64,000 nucleotides of DNA from Planctomycetota bacterium (GTDB lineage Bacteria > Planctomycetota > UBA1135 > JACQFD01). Below, one piece after another: positions 1-8,932 of this stretch. The translations under genes and the position numbers were made by a program. Position 1 is the stretch's first letter, and each line of letters starts with the position of its first letter. The notes beneath the pieces were generated by a model. That model was not told the origin of the DNA and did no database searches. It saw only the letters and a list, made by a program, of their open reading frames with translations. Location of the stretch: assembly GCA_016200225.1 (NCBI GenBank), contig JACQFD010000020.1, forward strand, positions 1 to 64,000, in the 5' to 3' direction.

Positions 1-131
1 CGCTCGAGTGGGACCTCGGAAATGGAAAAACAATCATTTTGGGAGAGTTTACATTGGAATCCAAACAGAACGCTAACAAAGCTAAACATTCCATGCTACA
101 AAATGAACTTATTCGACTCCTTCACGAATAA
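1..131 (+). CDS. C-terminal end of an unrecognised protein (partial)
   Basis: An open frame (third forward frame) enters from the left edge and stops with TAA at 129-131. It encodes about 43 residues rich in Lys, Asn, Gln and Leu, ending in ELIRLLHE. The amphipathic, charged composition looks like a real protein tail rather than a shadow frame. A second forward frame is also open for about 46 codons, so the choice of frame is not certain. No domain can be assigned from this fragment. Confidence 0.4.
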   Translation, partial: LEWDLGNGKTIILGEFTLESKQNANKAKHSMLQNELIRLLHE

Positions 132-360
132 TGCGGGCTAACCTGCCTGGGAAACTTGTACCACTTTGAATGTTAGTGGATCGGGGAAAATAAGGGAAGT
201 GACCCGCTTCTCTTTTCCCGTCCGGTCTAAAGGAGAATTAATTATTATCAGACGTGTAGATTTAGATAATATTCGCCGCTGCGAGTCGTTCGGCCAAGAG
301 CCTGACCGCGCAGGCCGCGGTTCCCCGCATCGTTCGACGGATTTGTATTGAGAGTAATCG

Positions 361-1521
361 TCAGGCTCCGGCTTCGCCGAATCCCTCCGTCGAAGTATTG
401 GATCTAGTGTTCCGATTCTCTTCTCGACAATTGTTGCATTTCTCTATTCCAATCAAGTGTTCGGCTTCTTCTTTGTTGAATTTGCCGACCCAAAGTCGTT
501 CCATGAGCCTCGGTGCTCTTGCATCGTCTTGGAATTCGACACGATCATGCGCGATCACCTGATTATTTAGTAATAAGAGATCGTTCTGCATCAATGTAAT
601 CTCGCAGGCGTTGTCTTCGAGTCTTTTATCCAATTCCGTCAGAGCTTCGTTTAATTCTTGAGACAAGTCAGTGTCAATCTGATCCGGGTCGTATTCGACG
701 GCAACGATTTTGCTCTTCTCAGTGTGCGTGAATTTCCATCCATTTCTGACGCGACTGGGATGGTAGCTGAATCTATTAATTAAAATGCGCTCATCGCCGT
801 TATTATCAGATATCGATTTGTAAATCGGCGCACATGCGAGCGAAGTCGGGGGAATTCCGATCCCCGGCTTATACGGACTTTCTCTCGGAAATGATTTCTG
901 CAGTGTCCTTTTCGAGCGGATGGATAAATTATCAAAAACCAACTGCGAGTTGGCGACTCTCGACTGGCCCCCAAATCTCGCTTGACGCAGAAAAAGCATC
1001 ACTAAGATTTCAATCAATCTGCCATTCGATCCGCTTCCGTCGACATGCAATCCAATGGCGTTCCTCTTATAACCATTGCCGACATACGTCTTTTCCGCCG
1101 TTGAATCTTTATTTACGGTGGCTTGGAACAACGGCCGATTTTCCTTCGCCTTGGGAATCTGCGTCACGTTTCGATTGTTCGTGCCGAGCCCGCACCCGAT
1201 TAGTAATTCCGCCCATCGCGCCTGATTACTCGAGATCCTCGGTCCACATTTTACAATGACAACTCCCGTATCTCTATAAAGGAGATTCTTTATTTTACTA
1301 ATGAGCGCCCGGGAACTCCGGATCCACTCGGCAATCAGTACATTCTCGCTTTTTGGATCAATGAGCTTTTCAAATTGATGCCAGTCTTCGCCTTGTTGAT
1401 CCAATTCGCGGATCAGTGACATCAGTTTGGGAAAGCTCTCAAGGTCAAAAACCCACGCCTCGACTCGTCTCGTGAGATTCTTAGCATTCCACCGAAAGGG
1501 TACCTTTTCCATTGTGGGCAT
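361..1521 (-). CDS. TauD/TfdA-family Fe(II)/2-oxoglutarate-dependent oxygenase
   Basis: This 386-residue protein fits the clavaminate synthase-like/TauD superfamily. A HxD iron-binding motif is seen at GLHVD (His159, Asp161). The distal His is in NNQVIAHDR (His325), and Arg residues around 338-342 in APRLMERLW would bind 2-oxoglutarate. Members hydroxylate small molecules or peptide-bound amino acids, often in natural-product pathways; the substrate cannot be read here. The gene stands alone, with no biosynthetic neighbours in the window. Its base composition is low for the region: bases 601-660 have 28 G/C of 60. Together with its position at an accessory edge this suggests horizontal acquisition. 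The fold assignment is fairly safe, the reaction is not. Confidence 0.7.
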   Translation of the reverse strand: MPTMEKVPFRWNAKNLTRRVEAWVFDLESFPKLMSLIRELDQQGEDWHQFEKLIDPKSENVLIAEWIRSSRALISKIKNLLYRDTGVVIVKCGPRISSNQARWAELLIGCGLGTNNRNVTQIPKAKENRPLFQATVNKDSTAEKTYVGNGYKRNAIGLHVDGSGSNGRLIEILVMLFLRQARFGGQSRVANSQLVFDNLSIRSKRTLQKSFPRESPYKPGIGIPPTSLACAPIYKSISDNNGDERILINRFSYHPSRVRNGWKFTHTEKSKIVAVEYDPDQIDTDLSQELNEALTELDKRLEDNACEITLMQNDLLLLNNQVIAHDRVEFQDDARAPRLMERLWVGKFNKEEAEHLIGIEKCNNCREENRNTRSNTSTEGFGEAGA

Positions 1522-1818
1522 TCCTTTTTATGTAAGCTACAAGGGCTCGTCCGCTGCAGTTAACAATTGTGGCCTGTCAAATCCTGGAAGTTCACCCGGC
1601 TTTCGGGCCGTGGTTTTTGTGGGCGCCTTTTATAGCGAAATCGCCGCGGAAGCCGTCAAGAAACTCACCCCGTTGCGCATGCCCGCAACAGCCACAAGAA
1701 TGCGGAACGCTCCATGTATGCTTGGCACCGCGTCCGTGGTGGAGCCGTTCTGGCAGCCATGCAATAAATTTCGCGGCACAAAGCGGTCCCATGGTCGTAT
1801 GCCTTTCCATGGTGACGT

Positions 1819-3873
1819 ATGCGAAAGAGTCTTGTGAACACTACAACTGAGGTTTCAAAAATGTCCGCGACCTCCATGATGATTCTATTATTTACATACC
1901 TGACTTCGCTACAGGCAACGAATACCGACAAATTTGCTGCGGAGGTCTTGAATCGCCACGTGGAGTACATGGGAGGAACAAGCGCACTTAAAGAATCCGG
2001 AGATTGGAAACTCGAAGGAACGAAATCATCCGGCGGCCAGCCGGGTGTGTGGTCGCTCCAGTTGCGCCACACACCATTTGCATTGCGCGAGCGCGTATCC
2101 GGTGACGGCGTTGGAAAACAACCGTTCCTGTTGAGCGATGGCGACCTCGCATGGGAACTTGATGAAGGCATTGCACCGCATCCTGTTACGGGTCTCCCGG
2201 CGGCGACGATAATTGAAAAGGCGTTTTTCTGGCGTCGTGCTTATTTAGATATTAATATTGTCGAAGCGAGCCGGTCGCAGCCGCAAGAAATTAGGGTTAT
2301 GGATGACGAAGGAAACGCGGGTGCGGCTCGTGCATGCGTCGCCCTTCGCTTTCGCACGCCGATTGAAACGGTGTGGCGACTCGAATTCGATGCTAAAGAC
2401 GGGCGGTTGCATTGTGCAATTGAAGAGCCGGGCGGTCGCGATCGTTGGATACAATTTGGACGGTGGCGCTCCTTCGGTCCGATTCGAATTGCAACAATGT
2501 GGATCGAAGGCGCAAAGAATATCCCATTTGTTACCATTACGTCGATTGACAACCTCACTACGAATATCGAACTCAACCCGGGATTGTACCTTGGACGGCC
2601 CGGCGGAAACGCGTCGCGAAAGCCCCCGTTCATGGGTGCGAAACTCGAGGTTGTCCCGACGTCGGTGCCCGGCGCGGCACAATATATATTACAAATGTGC
2701 CGGATGAACGGCGGCAACTTTGAGTCCGCGCTTTTTGATACAGGCGTCACGGTTCCCAGCATCGACGCACGCGCGGCCGGGAACAAACCGCTGCCAATGT
2801 TAAAGAAAGAAATGTTCTCCACTCCTTCAGGACCGATGGAAGAGGCCCTGGCATGGGTCGATTTGTTGGACGTCGGTCGAGAGAGTTTTTATCAATTTCC
2901 GGCAAGCCAAGTCAAGGCCCCCTATTTACCTTCACTCACGGAGTTTCAACAACCGCTCATGATCTTGGGCGGCGAGAGGATCATGCGGGCGACGCCGATT
3001 CTTGACATAAAGAATGGTAGTTTACACTTTCGAGGAAACCCTGCGGCGCGGCTCGGCGAAGTCGACGGAGCCGAGTCGAAGCCGCAAAACCGGTTCATTA
3101 TTACAATTCCGTTGGATCGCCTGCGCCCCGGAAGCCCCGTGCCTGCCGTCGTCATGGAGGCTCGCGTCGGAGTAGCCGCCGCGCCTTCGCCGGATGTTAA
3201 GAATTTGGTTTCTTTGCGAATGATGCTTGACACCGGCTTTCATACAGCGATTGCGCTTCGGCCATCGGGATTACGCAAGCTGGGCTTGCCGGTTGGGCGC
3301 AAGGAATGGAAAGAAAGAGGCGCCCTTGAAGTGAAAATGGGGCCAAATGATAAGAATCCGTCGACCGATTTGTTAGTAGAGCTTCCGGAATTTCGACTCG
3401 GCAGTATTCGATTTGAACGCCCGTGGGTGGAACTTACGGGGCTCGATTTGCCCGACGATCCGGCGTTTGATGGTTACTTGGGCGGTGGAGCATTAATAAC
3501 ATTCAACCGCGCCGGGATCGACATCGAAACAAAGATTCTTGAGTTGGAGCCGGGCGGTGAAATGCGTCACGAAGGAAACGATTGGGTAGTCCCATGGCAA
3601 GGCAAGTATTTTGGATTTGTAGTTTTGACGCGCGGCGGCGGTGGCGCAGCAACGCGTCCGGCAACGCCCATTGTTTGTAATGTATTTGAACGCTCCGCGG
3701 CGGAACACGCCGGCATTCAAATCAACGACCGGTTGCTTACAATCGACGGCACTGCGTGCGACGATCTCTCGATGCAACAGATCGTACGGCGCCTCTGGTG
3801 GCGCGAGGCCCGCGAATTGGCGCTCGAACTCGCGCGCCCGGACGGGACGCGCTACCGCGCCGCGTTACGCTAA
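1819..3873 (+). CDS. exported protein with two retropepsin-like DTG motifs and a C-terminal PDZ domain
   Basis: The chain is 684 residues from the ATG at 1819. An ATG at 1861 would start directly at the hydrophobic segment MSATSMMILLFTYLTSL and is an equally good start. Two DTG triads lie in hydrophobic strand contexts: FDTGVTV (Asp307) and LDTGFHT (Asp471). These are typical of retropepsin-like aspartyl proteases, and here two such lobes sit in one chain. The last 90 residues form a PDZ domain (strand GFVVLTR, then SAAEHAGIQINDRLLTIDG). By analogy with other exported aspartyl-protease/PDZ proteins it may cleave or bind substrates outside the cytoplasm. Activity is not established, because an Asp-Thr-Gly triad alone can be non-catalytic. 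It stands alone between two convergent or unrelated genes. Confidence 0.65.
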   Translation: MRKSLVNTTTEVSKMSATSMMILLFTYLTSLQATNTDKFAAEVLNRHVEYMGGTSALKESGDWKLEGTKSSGGQPGVWSLQLRHTPFALRERVSGDGVGKQPFLLSDGDLAWELDEGIAPHPVTGLPAATIIEKAFFWRRAYLDINIVEASRSQPQEIRVMDDEGNAGAARACVALRFRTPIETVWRLEFDAKDGRLHCAIEEPGGRDRWIQFGRWRSFGPIRIATMWIEGAKNIPFVTITSIDNLTTNIELNPGLYLGRPGGNASRKPPFMGAKLEVVPTSVPGAAQYILQMCRMNGGNFESALFDTGVTVPSIDARAAGNKPLPMLKKEMFSTPSGPMEEALAWVDLLDVGRESFYQFPASQVKAPYLPSLTEFQQPLMILGGERIMRATPILDIKNGSLHFRGNPAARLGEVDGAESKPQNRFIITIPLDRLRPGSPVPAVVMEARVGVAAAPSPDVKNLVSLRMMLDTGFHTAIALRPSGLRKLGLPVGRKEWKERGALEVKMGPNDKNPSTDLLVELPEFRLGSIRFERPWVELTGLDLPDDPAFDGYLGGGALITFNRAGIDIETKILELEPGGEMRHEGNDWVVPWQGKYFGFVVLTRGGGGAATRPATPIVCNVFERSAAEHAGIQINDRLLTIDGTACDDLSMQQIVRRLWWREARELALELARPDGTRYRAALR

Positions 3874-4061
3874 TTGCTTTCTAACCAAACAATTCGATCA
3901 CTATGAAAATGCTTCTATCAAGAGCAGGTTTGCGCGAAGTCTCTCAACGCGATCGGATACTTAAGATAACGAATCATGCCGTGTTTTTGCCCGCAGTCGA
4001 ATTTACTGCGCAGTAATTTTGCATCAAAGTCAAAAAACCGCGGAAGCCCGGCGAGGCTCCC

Positions 4062-4952
4062 CTACCGCCTCCCCGCCCTCGGATGCGCCTTTTTATAAAC
4101 ATCCTTCAATCGTTCGATCGAAACATGTGTATAAATCTGCGTCGTAGACAGACTCGCGTGACCTAATAATTCCTGAACGGATCGCAAGTCGGCGCCCGCG
4201 TCCAATAAATGGGTCGCGAACGAGTGGCGCATCGTGTGCGGCGTTCCCTTTCCGCCGAGACCGGAGCTGCGCATCCACGTCGCGAAGAGTCTTCTCAACG
4301 ACCGGTCGCTGAGCGGCGTTCCGAATTTGTTAACAAAAATCGCGGGATCGTCGAATCCTAACGATCGTTTTTTCTCTAGATATTCCTCGAGTGCGCGCAC
4401 CGCCGGGCGGCCGAGCGCGCACTGTCGTTCTTTATTACCTTTACCGACGACGCGCGCAACCCCGGCGCGCAAATCGACGTCGTCGCCGGTCAGACCTAAC
4501 AATTCCGACGCGCGCAATCCGCCGGAATACAACACTTCGACGATGGCGCGATTTCGCATTCCCAGAAAACTGTCGTCGAAAACCGGGGCGTCGAGAACGC
4601 CGCCGACTTCTTTTTGTGATAATACTTTTGGAAGCCGGCGTTGGACGCGCGGCGTTTTGACGACCGCCGCGGGATTTGCCTGCAGCTCGCCGCGCATCGC
4701 GAGAAACGAAAAGAGCGATCGCACGGATGCTAATTTTCGGGCGATCGACGTCCGCGCCTTGCCGGAGTTTCCGAGCGTCGCGACGTAACCGCGCACATGA
4801 AGCGGCGTCACGTCCTTCGGTGCCGACGCCCCGCGTCCGGCGGCGAAATCCGCCCATTGTTGCAAATCATTCGAGTATGCGCGCAGCGTGTGTTCCGAAC
4901 ACTGGCGTGCGTGACGTAAATGATCGAGAAAGGCGGCAATCGCGGTCTTCAT
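4062..4952 (-). CDS. xerC: tyrosine recombinase XerC/XerD
   Basis: At 296 residues this is the usual Xer length. An N-terminal SAM-like core-binding domain occupies residues 1-90 and the catalytic domain follows. The full active-site set is visible: Arg147 (GLRASE), Lys171 (GKGNKER), His239 and Arg242 (HTMRH), His265 (LLGHASL) and the nucleophile Tyr274 (TQIYTH). Xer recombinases resolve chromosome dimers at dif during division. Chromosomal context with no phage or integron genes nearby favours a housekeeping XerC or XerD over an integrase; which of the two is not decidable here. It is divergent from pabB, with start codons about 14 bp apart, so the two share a very compact promoter region. 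Confidence 0.9.
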   Translation of the reverse strand: MKTAIAAFLDHLRHARQCSEHTLRAYSNDLQQWADFAAGRGASAPKDVTPLHVRGYVATLGNSGKARTSIARKLASVRSLFSFLAMRGELQANPAAVVKTPRVQRRLPKVLSQKEVGGVLDAPVFDDSFLGMRNRAIVEVLYSGGLRASELLGLTGDDVDLRAGVARVVGKGNKERQCALGRPAVRALEEYLEKKRSLGFDDPAIFVNKFGTPLSDRSLRRLFATWMRSSGLGGKGTPHTMRHSFATHLLDAGADLRSVQELLGHASLSTTQIYTHVSIERLKDVYKKAHPRAGRR

Positions 4953-4966
4953 GCTGGAGATTGCAT

Positions 4967-6424
4967 ATGCACGAAGTCATTCTGACAGAAATGTTGCGTG
5001 TTTTTTCAGATTCCCTTTCTCCGGAGTTTCGACTCGATCACCTCGCGGCGGGCGCGTGGCTCGCGGGAGAGGAACTCGCGTGGTTGGAGGGATCGGGTCC
5101 GGACGAAGTCGCCGACGGCGCAATTGTAGCATTCGGCGCACCCCGCGCGGTCATTGAAACGACGTCGGAGAACCCGTTTCCGAAGCTCGAACGCATGCTT
5201 TCCGAGAAATGTTCTTCGGCGGCCGACTCGCGGATCCAAGGCGGCGCGATCGGATATATTGGTTATGAATGTTGCCGTTTTATTGAAAATATCGAAACGG
5301 GTCCGCATCGAATGTTCGATTTGCCCGACTGCCGTTTCGCGTTTCCCGAGCAGTGGGTCGAACGGCGCGAGCGCCGCGAACCGCGCATTTATTGTATGGT
5401 CGACGGCGACGCGCGCGCCGCCGCGCGCGCTCTCGAAAAAGCGCGCACCGACGCGCTGCGGCTCGAAATGTTAGGTTCGCACCGAGCGGCCGCGCGCGAA
5501 CCGCGCGTCGCGCGCGTGGAGACGATTTGGTCGCGCGACCGATATTTATTATCCGCCGGGTGGATTCGCGAACAAATCGCCGCCGGGGAGATTTATCAAG
5601 GCAATTTGACGCAGCCCTTTTACGCCGGCGACACCGACGATCCGTTTTCAGTATATTTAAGACTACTGAAGGACAATCCGTCCCCGTTCTCGGCGTTTCT
5701 TGGATTCGGTAATTATGCGATCGCGTCGTCGTCGCCGGAATTATTATTAAGAAAACGCGGCTTGCGCGCCCAAACGCGTCCGATCAAGGGCACGCGCGCG
5801 CGCACGGGCGACGCCGCGGGCGACGCGCGGGCGATCGCGGATTTGGATACATCAGAAAAAGAGCGCGCCGAACTCAACATGATTATCGATCTCGAACGTA
5901 ATGATCTTTCGCGCGTGTGCGAACCGGGTTCCGTCGTCGTCGCGGAGGCGCGCCGCATCGAATCGTATTCGACCGTGCATCACGCGGTCGGAATCGTGGA
6001 GGGCAATCTCCGCGCGAACGCGACGACGATCGACATTCTGAATGCAATATTTCCAGGCGGTTCCATCACGGGCTGTCCAAAAATCCGCGCGATGCAGCTT
6101 CTCCGCGAAATCGAACGCGAGCCGCGAGGCATGAACTTCGGCTCGATCGGCTGGATCGGCGGAAACGGCGATCTCGACCTCAACATCGCGATTCGCACGC
6201 TCACGTTCGCGCGAAGCTGCGACGCGGCGCAGCCGCGTTGGAATTGTAGTTTTCGCACGGGCGGCGGCATCGTGGCCGATTCCGATCCGCGCGCCGAATA
6301 CGTCGAATCGCTTGCAAAAACGAGGGCGCTCGCGCGGGCCCTTCTCGACAACGAATTCGAAAAATGCTATCGTTCTGAATTGGAATTATTATCGCGGCTG
6401 AACAATGGACAAACCGAAAATTAA
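4967..6424 (+). CDS. pabB: aminodeoxychorismate synthase component I
   Basis: This 485-residue chorismate-binding enzyme shows the family signatures PIKGTRART, MIIDLERNDL, YSTVHH and FPGGSITGCPK. PabB aminates chorismate to 4-amino-4-deoxychorismate for folate synthesis. The frame is open further upstream, but ATG 4967 is chosen because GGAGA at 4956-4960 gives a good Shine-Dalgarno spacing. That start also avoids overlap with the divergent recombinase. The pabB assignment rather than trpE rests on the directly downstream ADC lyase gene, whose start lies inside the last 20 bases of pabB. The glutaminase partner (PabA/TrpG) is not in the window. Confidence 0.9.
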   Translation: MHEVILTEMLRVFSDSLSPEFRLDHLAAGAWLAGEELAWLEGSGPDEVADGAIVAFGAPRAVIETTSENPFPKLERMLSEKCSSAADSRIQGGAIGYIGYECCRFIENIETGPHRMFDLPDCRFAFPEQWVERRERREPRIYCMVDGDARAAARALEKARTDALRLEMLGSHRAAAREPRVARVETIWSRDRYLLSAGWIREQIAAGEIYQGNLTQPFYAGDTDDPFSVYLRLLKDNPSPFSAFLGFGNYAIASSSPELLLRKRGLRAQTRPIKGTRARTGDAAGDARAIADLDTSEKERAELNMIIDLERNDLSRVCEPGSVVVAEARRIESYSTVHHAVGIVEGNLRANATTIDILNAIFPGGSITGCPKIRAMQLLREIEREPRGMNFGSIGWIGGNGDLDLNIAIRTLTFARSCDAAQPRWNCSFRTGGGIVADSDPRAEYVESLAKTRALARALLDNEFEKCYRSELELLSRLNNGQTEN

Positions 6425-7199
6425 ATTACCTTTCGGAACGGGCGTTTTTGAAACAATCGCCGTCGTCGGGCGCCGGCCCGCTTTCTTAAATTTACATTTA
6501 GACCGGCTCGAACGCGGCGCGGATTGGCTGGGCATTCCGAGGGCGCGCGAGCGCGTCGAACTGATGATTCGTAATAAACTCAGCGCCTGCCCTGAAACCC
6601 CCGCGGCGTTGCGCGCCGAAGCGCCGGGCCACGGAATTCCGGGCACGAGCGTCGGCCCGCGCATGCGCGACGCCTCGACCGGTCCGGTCGGCGTTTATTA
6701 CCCAAAAACCGGCGCGGCGCGCGGCCCCGCGGACACAATTAAACATTCGCTGCGCGCGCCGAAGACGACGGCGCGCAACGACGCGAAACTGCTCGGCGCG
6801 TGGGACGCATTGGTTATAAATGAAAAAGGCGAAGTCGCCGAGTCGACGGTTGCGAACATTTTTGTAGTAATCGACGGAAAATTAATTACTCCCGGCGATG
6901 CGACGTTTCCGCTGCCCGGCATCGCGCGCGCGATCGTGCTCGAGGAGGCCAAAAAGTTAAATATACCGATCGAATTGCGCGGCTTCGCGTTCGACGACCT
7001 CGCGAATGCGTCCGAAGTCTTTCTCACGAGCGCGCTCATTGGCGTACTCCGCGTCGACTTCGTCCTCCACCACGACGGTCGCCGGATCGATTTGTCGCCG
7101 TCCGGAGACATCGGCCCACGCCTCGCGGCGGCACGGCAAGGACGCGAAGACGAGGATCTCAAGACCGCTCCGGGCCCCACCGAATACGTCGGAATCTAA
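6405..7199 (+). CDS. pabC: aminodeoxychorismate lyase-like class IV PLP enzyme
   Basis: The product (264 residues) belongs to PLP fold-type IV, the family of branched-chain aminotransferases and ADC lyase. It has an N-terminal segment GTGVFETIAV, a probable Schiff-base Lys120 in KTTARNDAK, and the characteristic EVAESTVANIF (Glu146). PabC releases pyruvate from aminodeoxychorismate to give p-aminobenzoate. Overlap with the pabB stop indicates translational coupling and supports ADC lyase over aminotransferase activity. Family members cannot be separated with certainty by motif alone. Confidence 0.82.
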   Translation: MDKPKIKLPFGTGVFETIAVVGRRPAFLNLHLDRLERGADWLGIPRARERVELMIRNKLSACPETPAALRAEAPGHGIPGTSVGPRMRDASTGPVGVYYPKTGAARGPADTIKHSLRAPKTTARNDAKLLGAWDALVINEKGEVAESTVANIFVVIDGKLITPGDATFPLPGIARAIVLEEAKKLNIPIELRGFAFDDLANASEVFLTSALIGVLRVDFVLHHDGRRIDLSPSGDIGPRLAAARQGREDEDLKTAPGPTEYVGI

Positions 7200-7210
7200 G
7201 GCCGGAGAAA

Positions 7211-7234
7211 ACGGATAAATTGACGGATAAATTG
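7211..7234 (+). repeat. perfect tandem 12-mer repeat (two copies)
   Basis: The unit ACGGATAAATTG occurs twice without spacer in the gap after pabC. There are only two copies and no dyad symmetry; function is unknown. Confidence 0.5.
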
Positions 7235-7343
7235 GACATGTCCCCTTTATTTCGGCCCGTGCTTTGCGAATCTGTTTGTCCGCGCACTCCCGTTTGCGCC
7301 ATTTGATCGTTAGCATTTCCGCAGTTTCAACCGACCCACGACC

Positions 7344-8153
7344 ATGTCGAACCGACACGCCTTCGTTTCCTGTGCTGCTTTCATCGCTTTCTCGTCGCTC
7401 GTGTTCGGGCAGGCCAAGCCGCCGGCGGCGCCCGCAAATGCTAAGAAAGACGGCGACAAAGAAATTGCAACATTCATCGCGGATATGAACAAAGCCACGG
7501 CCGCGAAAAAGGATGACGACGCCATTCCCAAGATTGACGAGCTCGTCAAACGCTTCGAAGACGCGGGCCCGAAAGATAAGAAACTGATCGTCGAATCCAT
7601 TGCTAAGAATATGGATCTTCCGCGCCTGCCGGAAGCGGCGGGCGGCCGCGATTCCAAGGACGAACCCGAACAACCGCGCATTTTCCAAACCACCGTTGTC
7701 GCGCTGAGCACGTTTCACGACCTCGGCTGCGAGAAACTGATCGCGACCTACGAGCGGCAGGAGTTCAAGCATTCGAAGCGGTTCCGCGGACAGATCCTCA
7801 AGATGGTCGGGAAGACCGAGCAGGCGAGCGCCGTCAAGTTTCTGATGGACAAAATCAAAGATAAAGACGATTCCATCGTGGTCGACGCCGTGTATGCATT
7901 GGGTAATTATATTAAATCGAAGGACGATGTTAAGAAACCGATCATTGATACACTTGTCAAATCCTTCTCTTCCGCGCAGGGACAGGCCGCCGATCCGTCG
8001 ACTCCCGCGGGCAAAGCCGCCAAGGATAAGTATGAAATCCTCGCGCCCGCGATGATCGACACGCTGCAAAAACTCAGCAACCAAAACGCGTTCCGCGAAC
8101 CGCGCGAATGGGAGAGCTGGTGGCAAAAGAACAAGAACAAGCCGCTCGGTTAA
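7344..8153 (+). CDS. exported HEAT-like repeat protein
   Basis: The protein has 269 residues. Residues 1-22 form a signal peptide (hydrophobic core VSCAAFIAFSSLVF, cleavage after FGQ), followed by an Ala/Pro/Lys linker. The remainder is alpha-helical with HEAT-like helix pairs around residues 60-250. Examples are the segment with KFLMDKIKDKDDSIVVDAVYAL and the nearby IIDTLVKSF. It ends with the Trp-rich sequence EWESWWQKNKNKPLG, a tail also met in planctomycete HEAT proteins. It probably acts as an extracytoplasmic protein-binding scaffold. The next gene starts 9 bp after the stop, so the two are probably cotranscribed. Confidence 0.6.
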   Translation: MSNRHAFVSCAAFIAFSSLVFGQAKPPAAPANAKKDGDKEIATFIADMNKATAAKKDDDAIPKIDELVKRFEDAGPKDKKLIVESIAKNMDLPRLPEAAGGRDSKDEPEQPRIFQTTVVALSTFHDLGCEKLIATYERQEFKHSKRFRGQILKMVGKTEQASAVKFLMDKIKDKDDSIVVDAVYALGNYIKSKDDVKKPIIDTLVKSFSSAQGQAADPSTPAGKAAKDKYEILAPAMIDTLQKLSNQNAFREPREWESWWQKNKNKPLG

Positions 8154-8162
8154 TGTTATTGA

Positions 8163-8870
8163 ATGACAAATCGTCCGGCTTCCATGTCAAATATAAATAA
8201 ACCGCGACACGGCCAGAGCGCCGTTGCACTCGCGGTCTTGTTGGTTGCGACGGTGATGGCGATTTTTGTAGTTATCCTATTGACGGCGCATCTGACGTCG
8301 ACGCAGCAGGTCACGCAGCGCGTCGAGCTCGCCGCGCGCGCCGAATCGATCGAGAAAATTTATGTCGGCCGCGCGGGCGACGTGGGTTTTTTGTTAAGAG
8401 GGACCGGTCCCGCCTATTCGGGCAAGTTCAAACGCGACACGGAGGCCCGATTATTAGCGTTGAATTCGGGCGAAATGGTCGCGCGAATGGATACATACAA
8501 TTTTGGCGAAAAAGACGTCGTTCTCGTCGACGGCGAATGGATCGTCCGCATCGGCGACGCCGAGGCGCGCCCGCTGCCCGCCAAGGGCGAGACGGATCCG
8601 CCGTCGCCCCTCCATGCCGCGCTCGCCGGGGGCGATCTCGTCGCGCCGCTCAAGGCGCACGAGGCCCGGCACGTTGGAATTGTCATGCAAGCCGATCATT
8701 ATGATCATGCCGCCGATGCGAGCCTGCGCCGCGGCCGCTTCGCCGACGACGTCGTTTTGAAAGCTACAAGTGTTTCCGAGCGACAGTTGGCCGAATTCGA
8801 CCGCGCGCCGACGGCGGCAACGCTCGAACGCCTTCTCGGCGAAAAGACCGAAAAGAGCCCGCTGCGTTAG
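8163..8870 (+). CDS. single-span membrane protein of unknown function
   Basis: The product has 235 residues with one strong membrane segment at about 20-42 (VALAVLLVATVMAIFVVILL) after a short basic N-terminus, then about 190 soluble residues. The topology suggests an anchored extracytoplasmic domain. No family was recognised. An internal ATG eight codons in (8184) is an alternative start. It lies 9 bp after the HEAT-like gene and about 60 bp before the next membrane/coiled-coil gene, all on the same strand. Confidence 0.55.
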   Translation: MTNRPASMSNINKPRHGQSAVALAVLLVATVMAIFVVILLTAHLTSTQQVTQRVELAARAESIEKIYVGRAGDVGFLLRGTGPAYSGKFKRDTEARLLALNSGEMVARMDTYNFGEKDVVLVDGEWIVRIGDAEARPLPAKGETDPPSPLHAALAGGDLVAPLKAHEARHVGIVMQADHYDHAADASLRRGRFADDVVLKATSVSERQLAEFDRAPTAATLERLLGEKTEKSPLR

Positions 8871-8872
8871 TT

Positions 8873-8904
8873 TTCAGAAATGCTAATTTCCAGAAATGTT
8901 AATT
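8873..8904 (+). repeat. imperfect tandem 16-mer
   Basis: TTCAGAAATGCTAATT is followed directly by TCCAGAAATGTTAATT (14 of 16 identical) in the AT-rich gap before the coiled-coil membrane protein. No dyad symmetry is seen; it may be a duplicated regulatory site or just a local duplication. Confidence 0.4.
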
Positions 8905-8932
8905 CTTAGAAGTTAATATTAAGAAAACGCTC

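Noticed and set aside
166..351. Short open frame after the left-edge fragment
   Set aside because: Its 61 residues show no family likeness, composition is erratic and no ribosome-binding site precedes it. A weak GGGAAAA/TTTTCCC dyad nearby is not convincing as a terminator.
1427..1850. Overlapping open frames in the gap between the oxygenase and the DTG/PDZ gene
   Set aside because: They overlap each other and the oxygenase start, have no signal or domain, and none has a good start. The gap is probably regulatory or empty.
4676..4966. Upstream extension of pabB
   Set aside because: The extra residues are Arg/Pro/Ser-rich, overlap the divergent recombinase, and a good ribosome-binding site marks ATG 4967.
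6957..8126. 389-codon minus-strand open frame
   Set aside because: It is antisense to pabC and the HEAT-like gene. Long antisense frames are common in GC-rich DNA, and its residues (many Arg/Glu/Phe) resemble no family.
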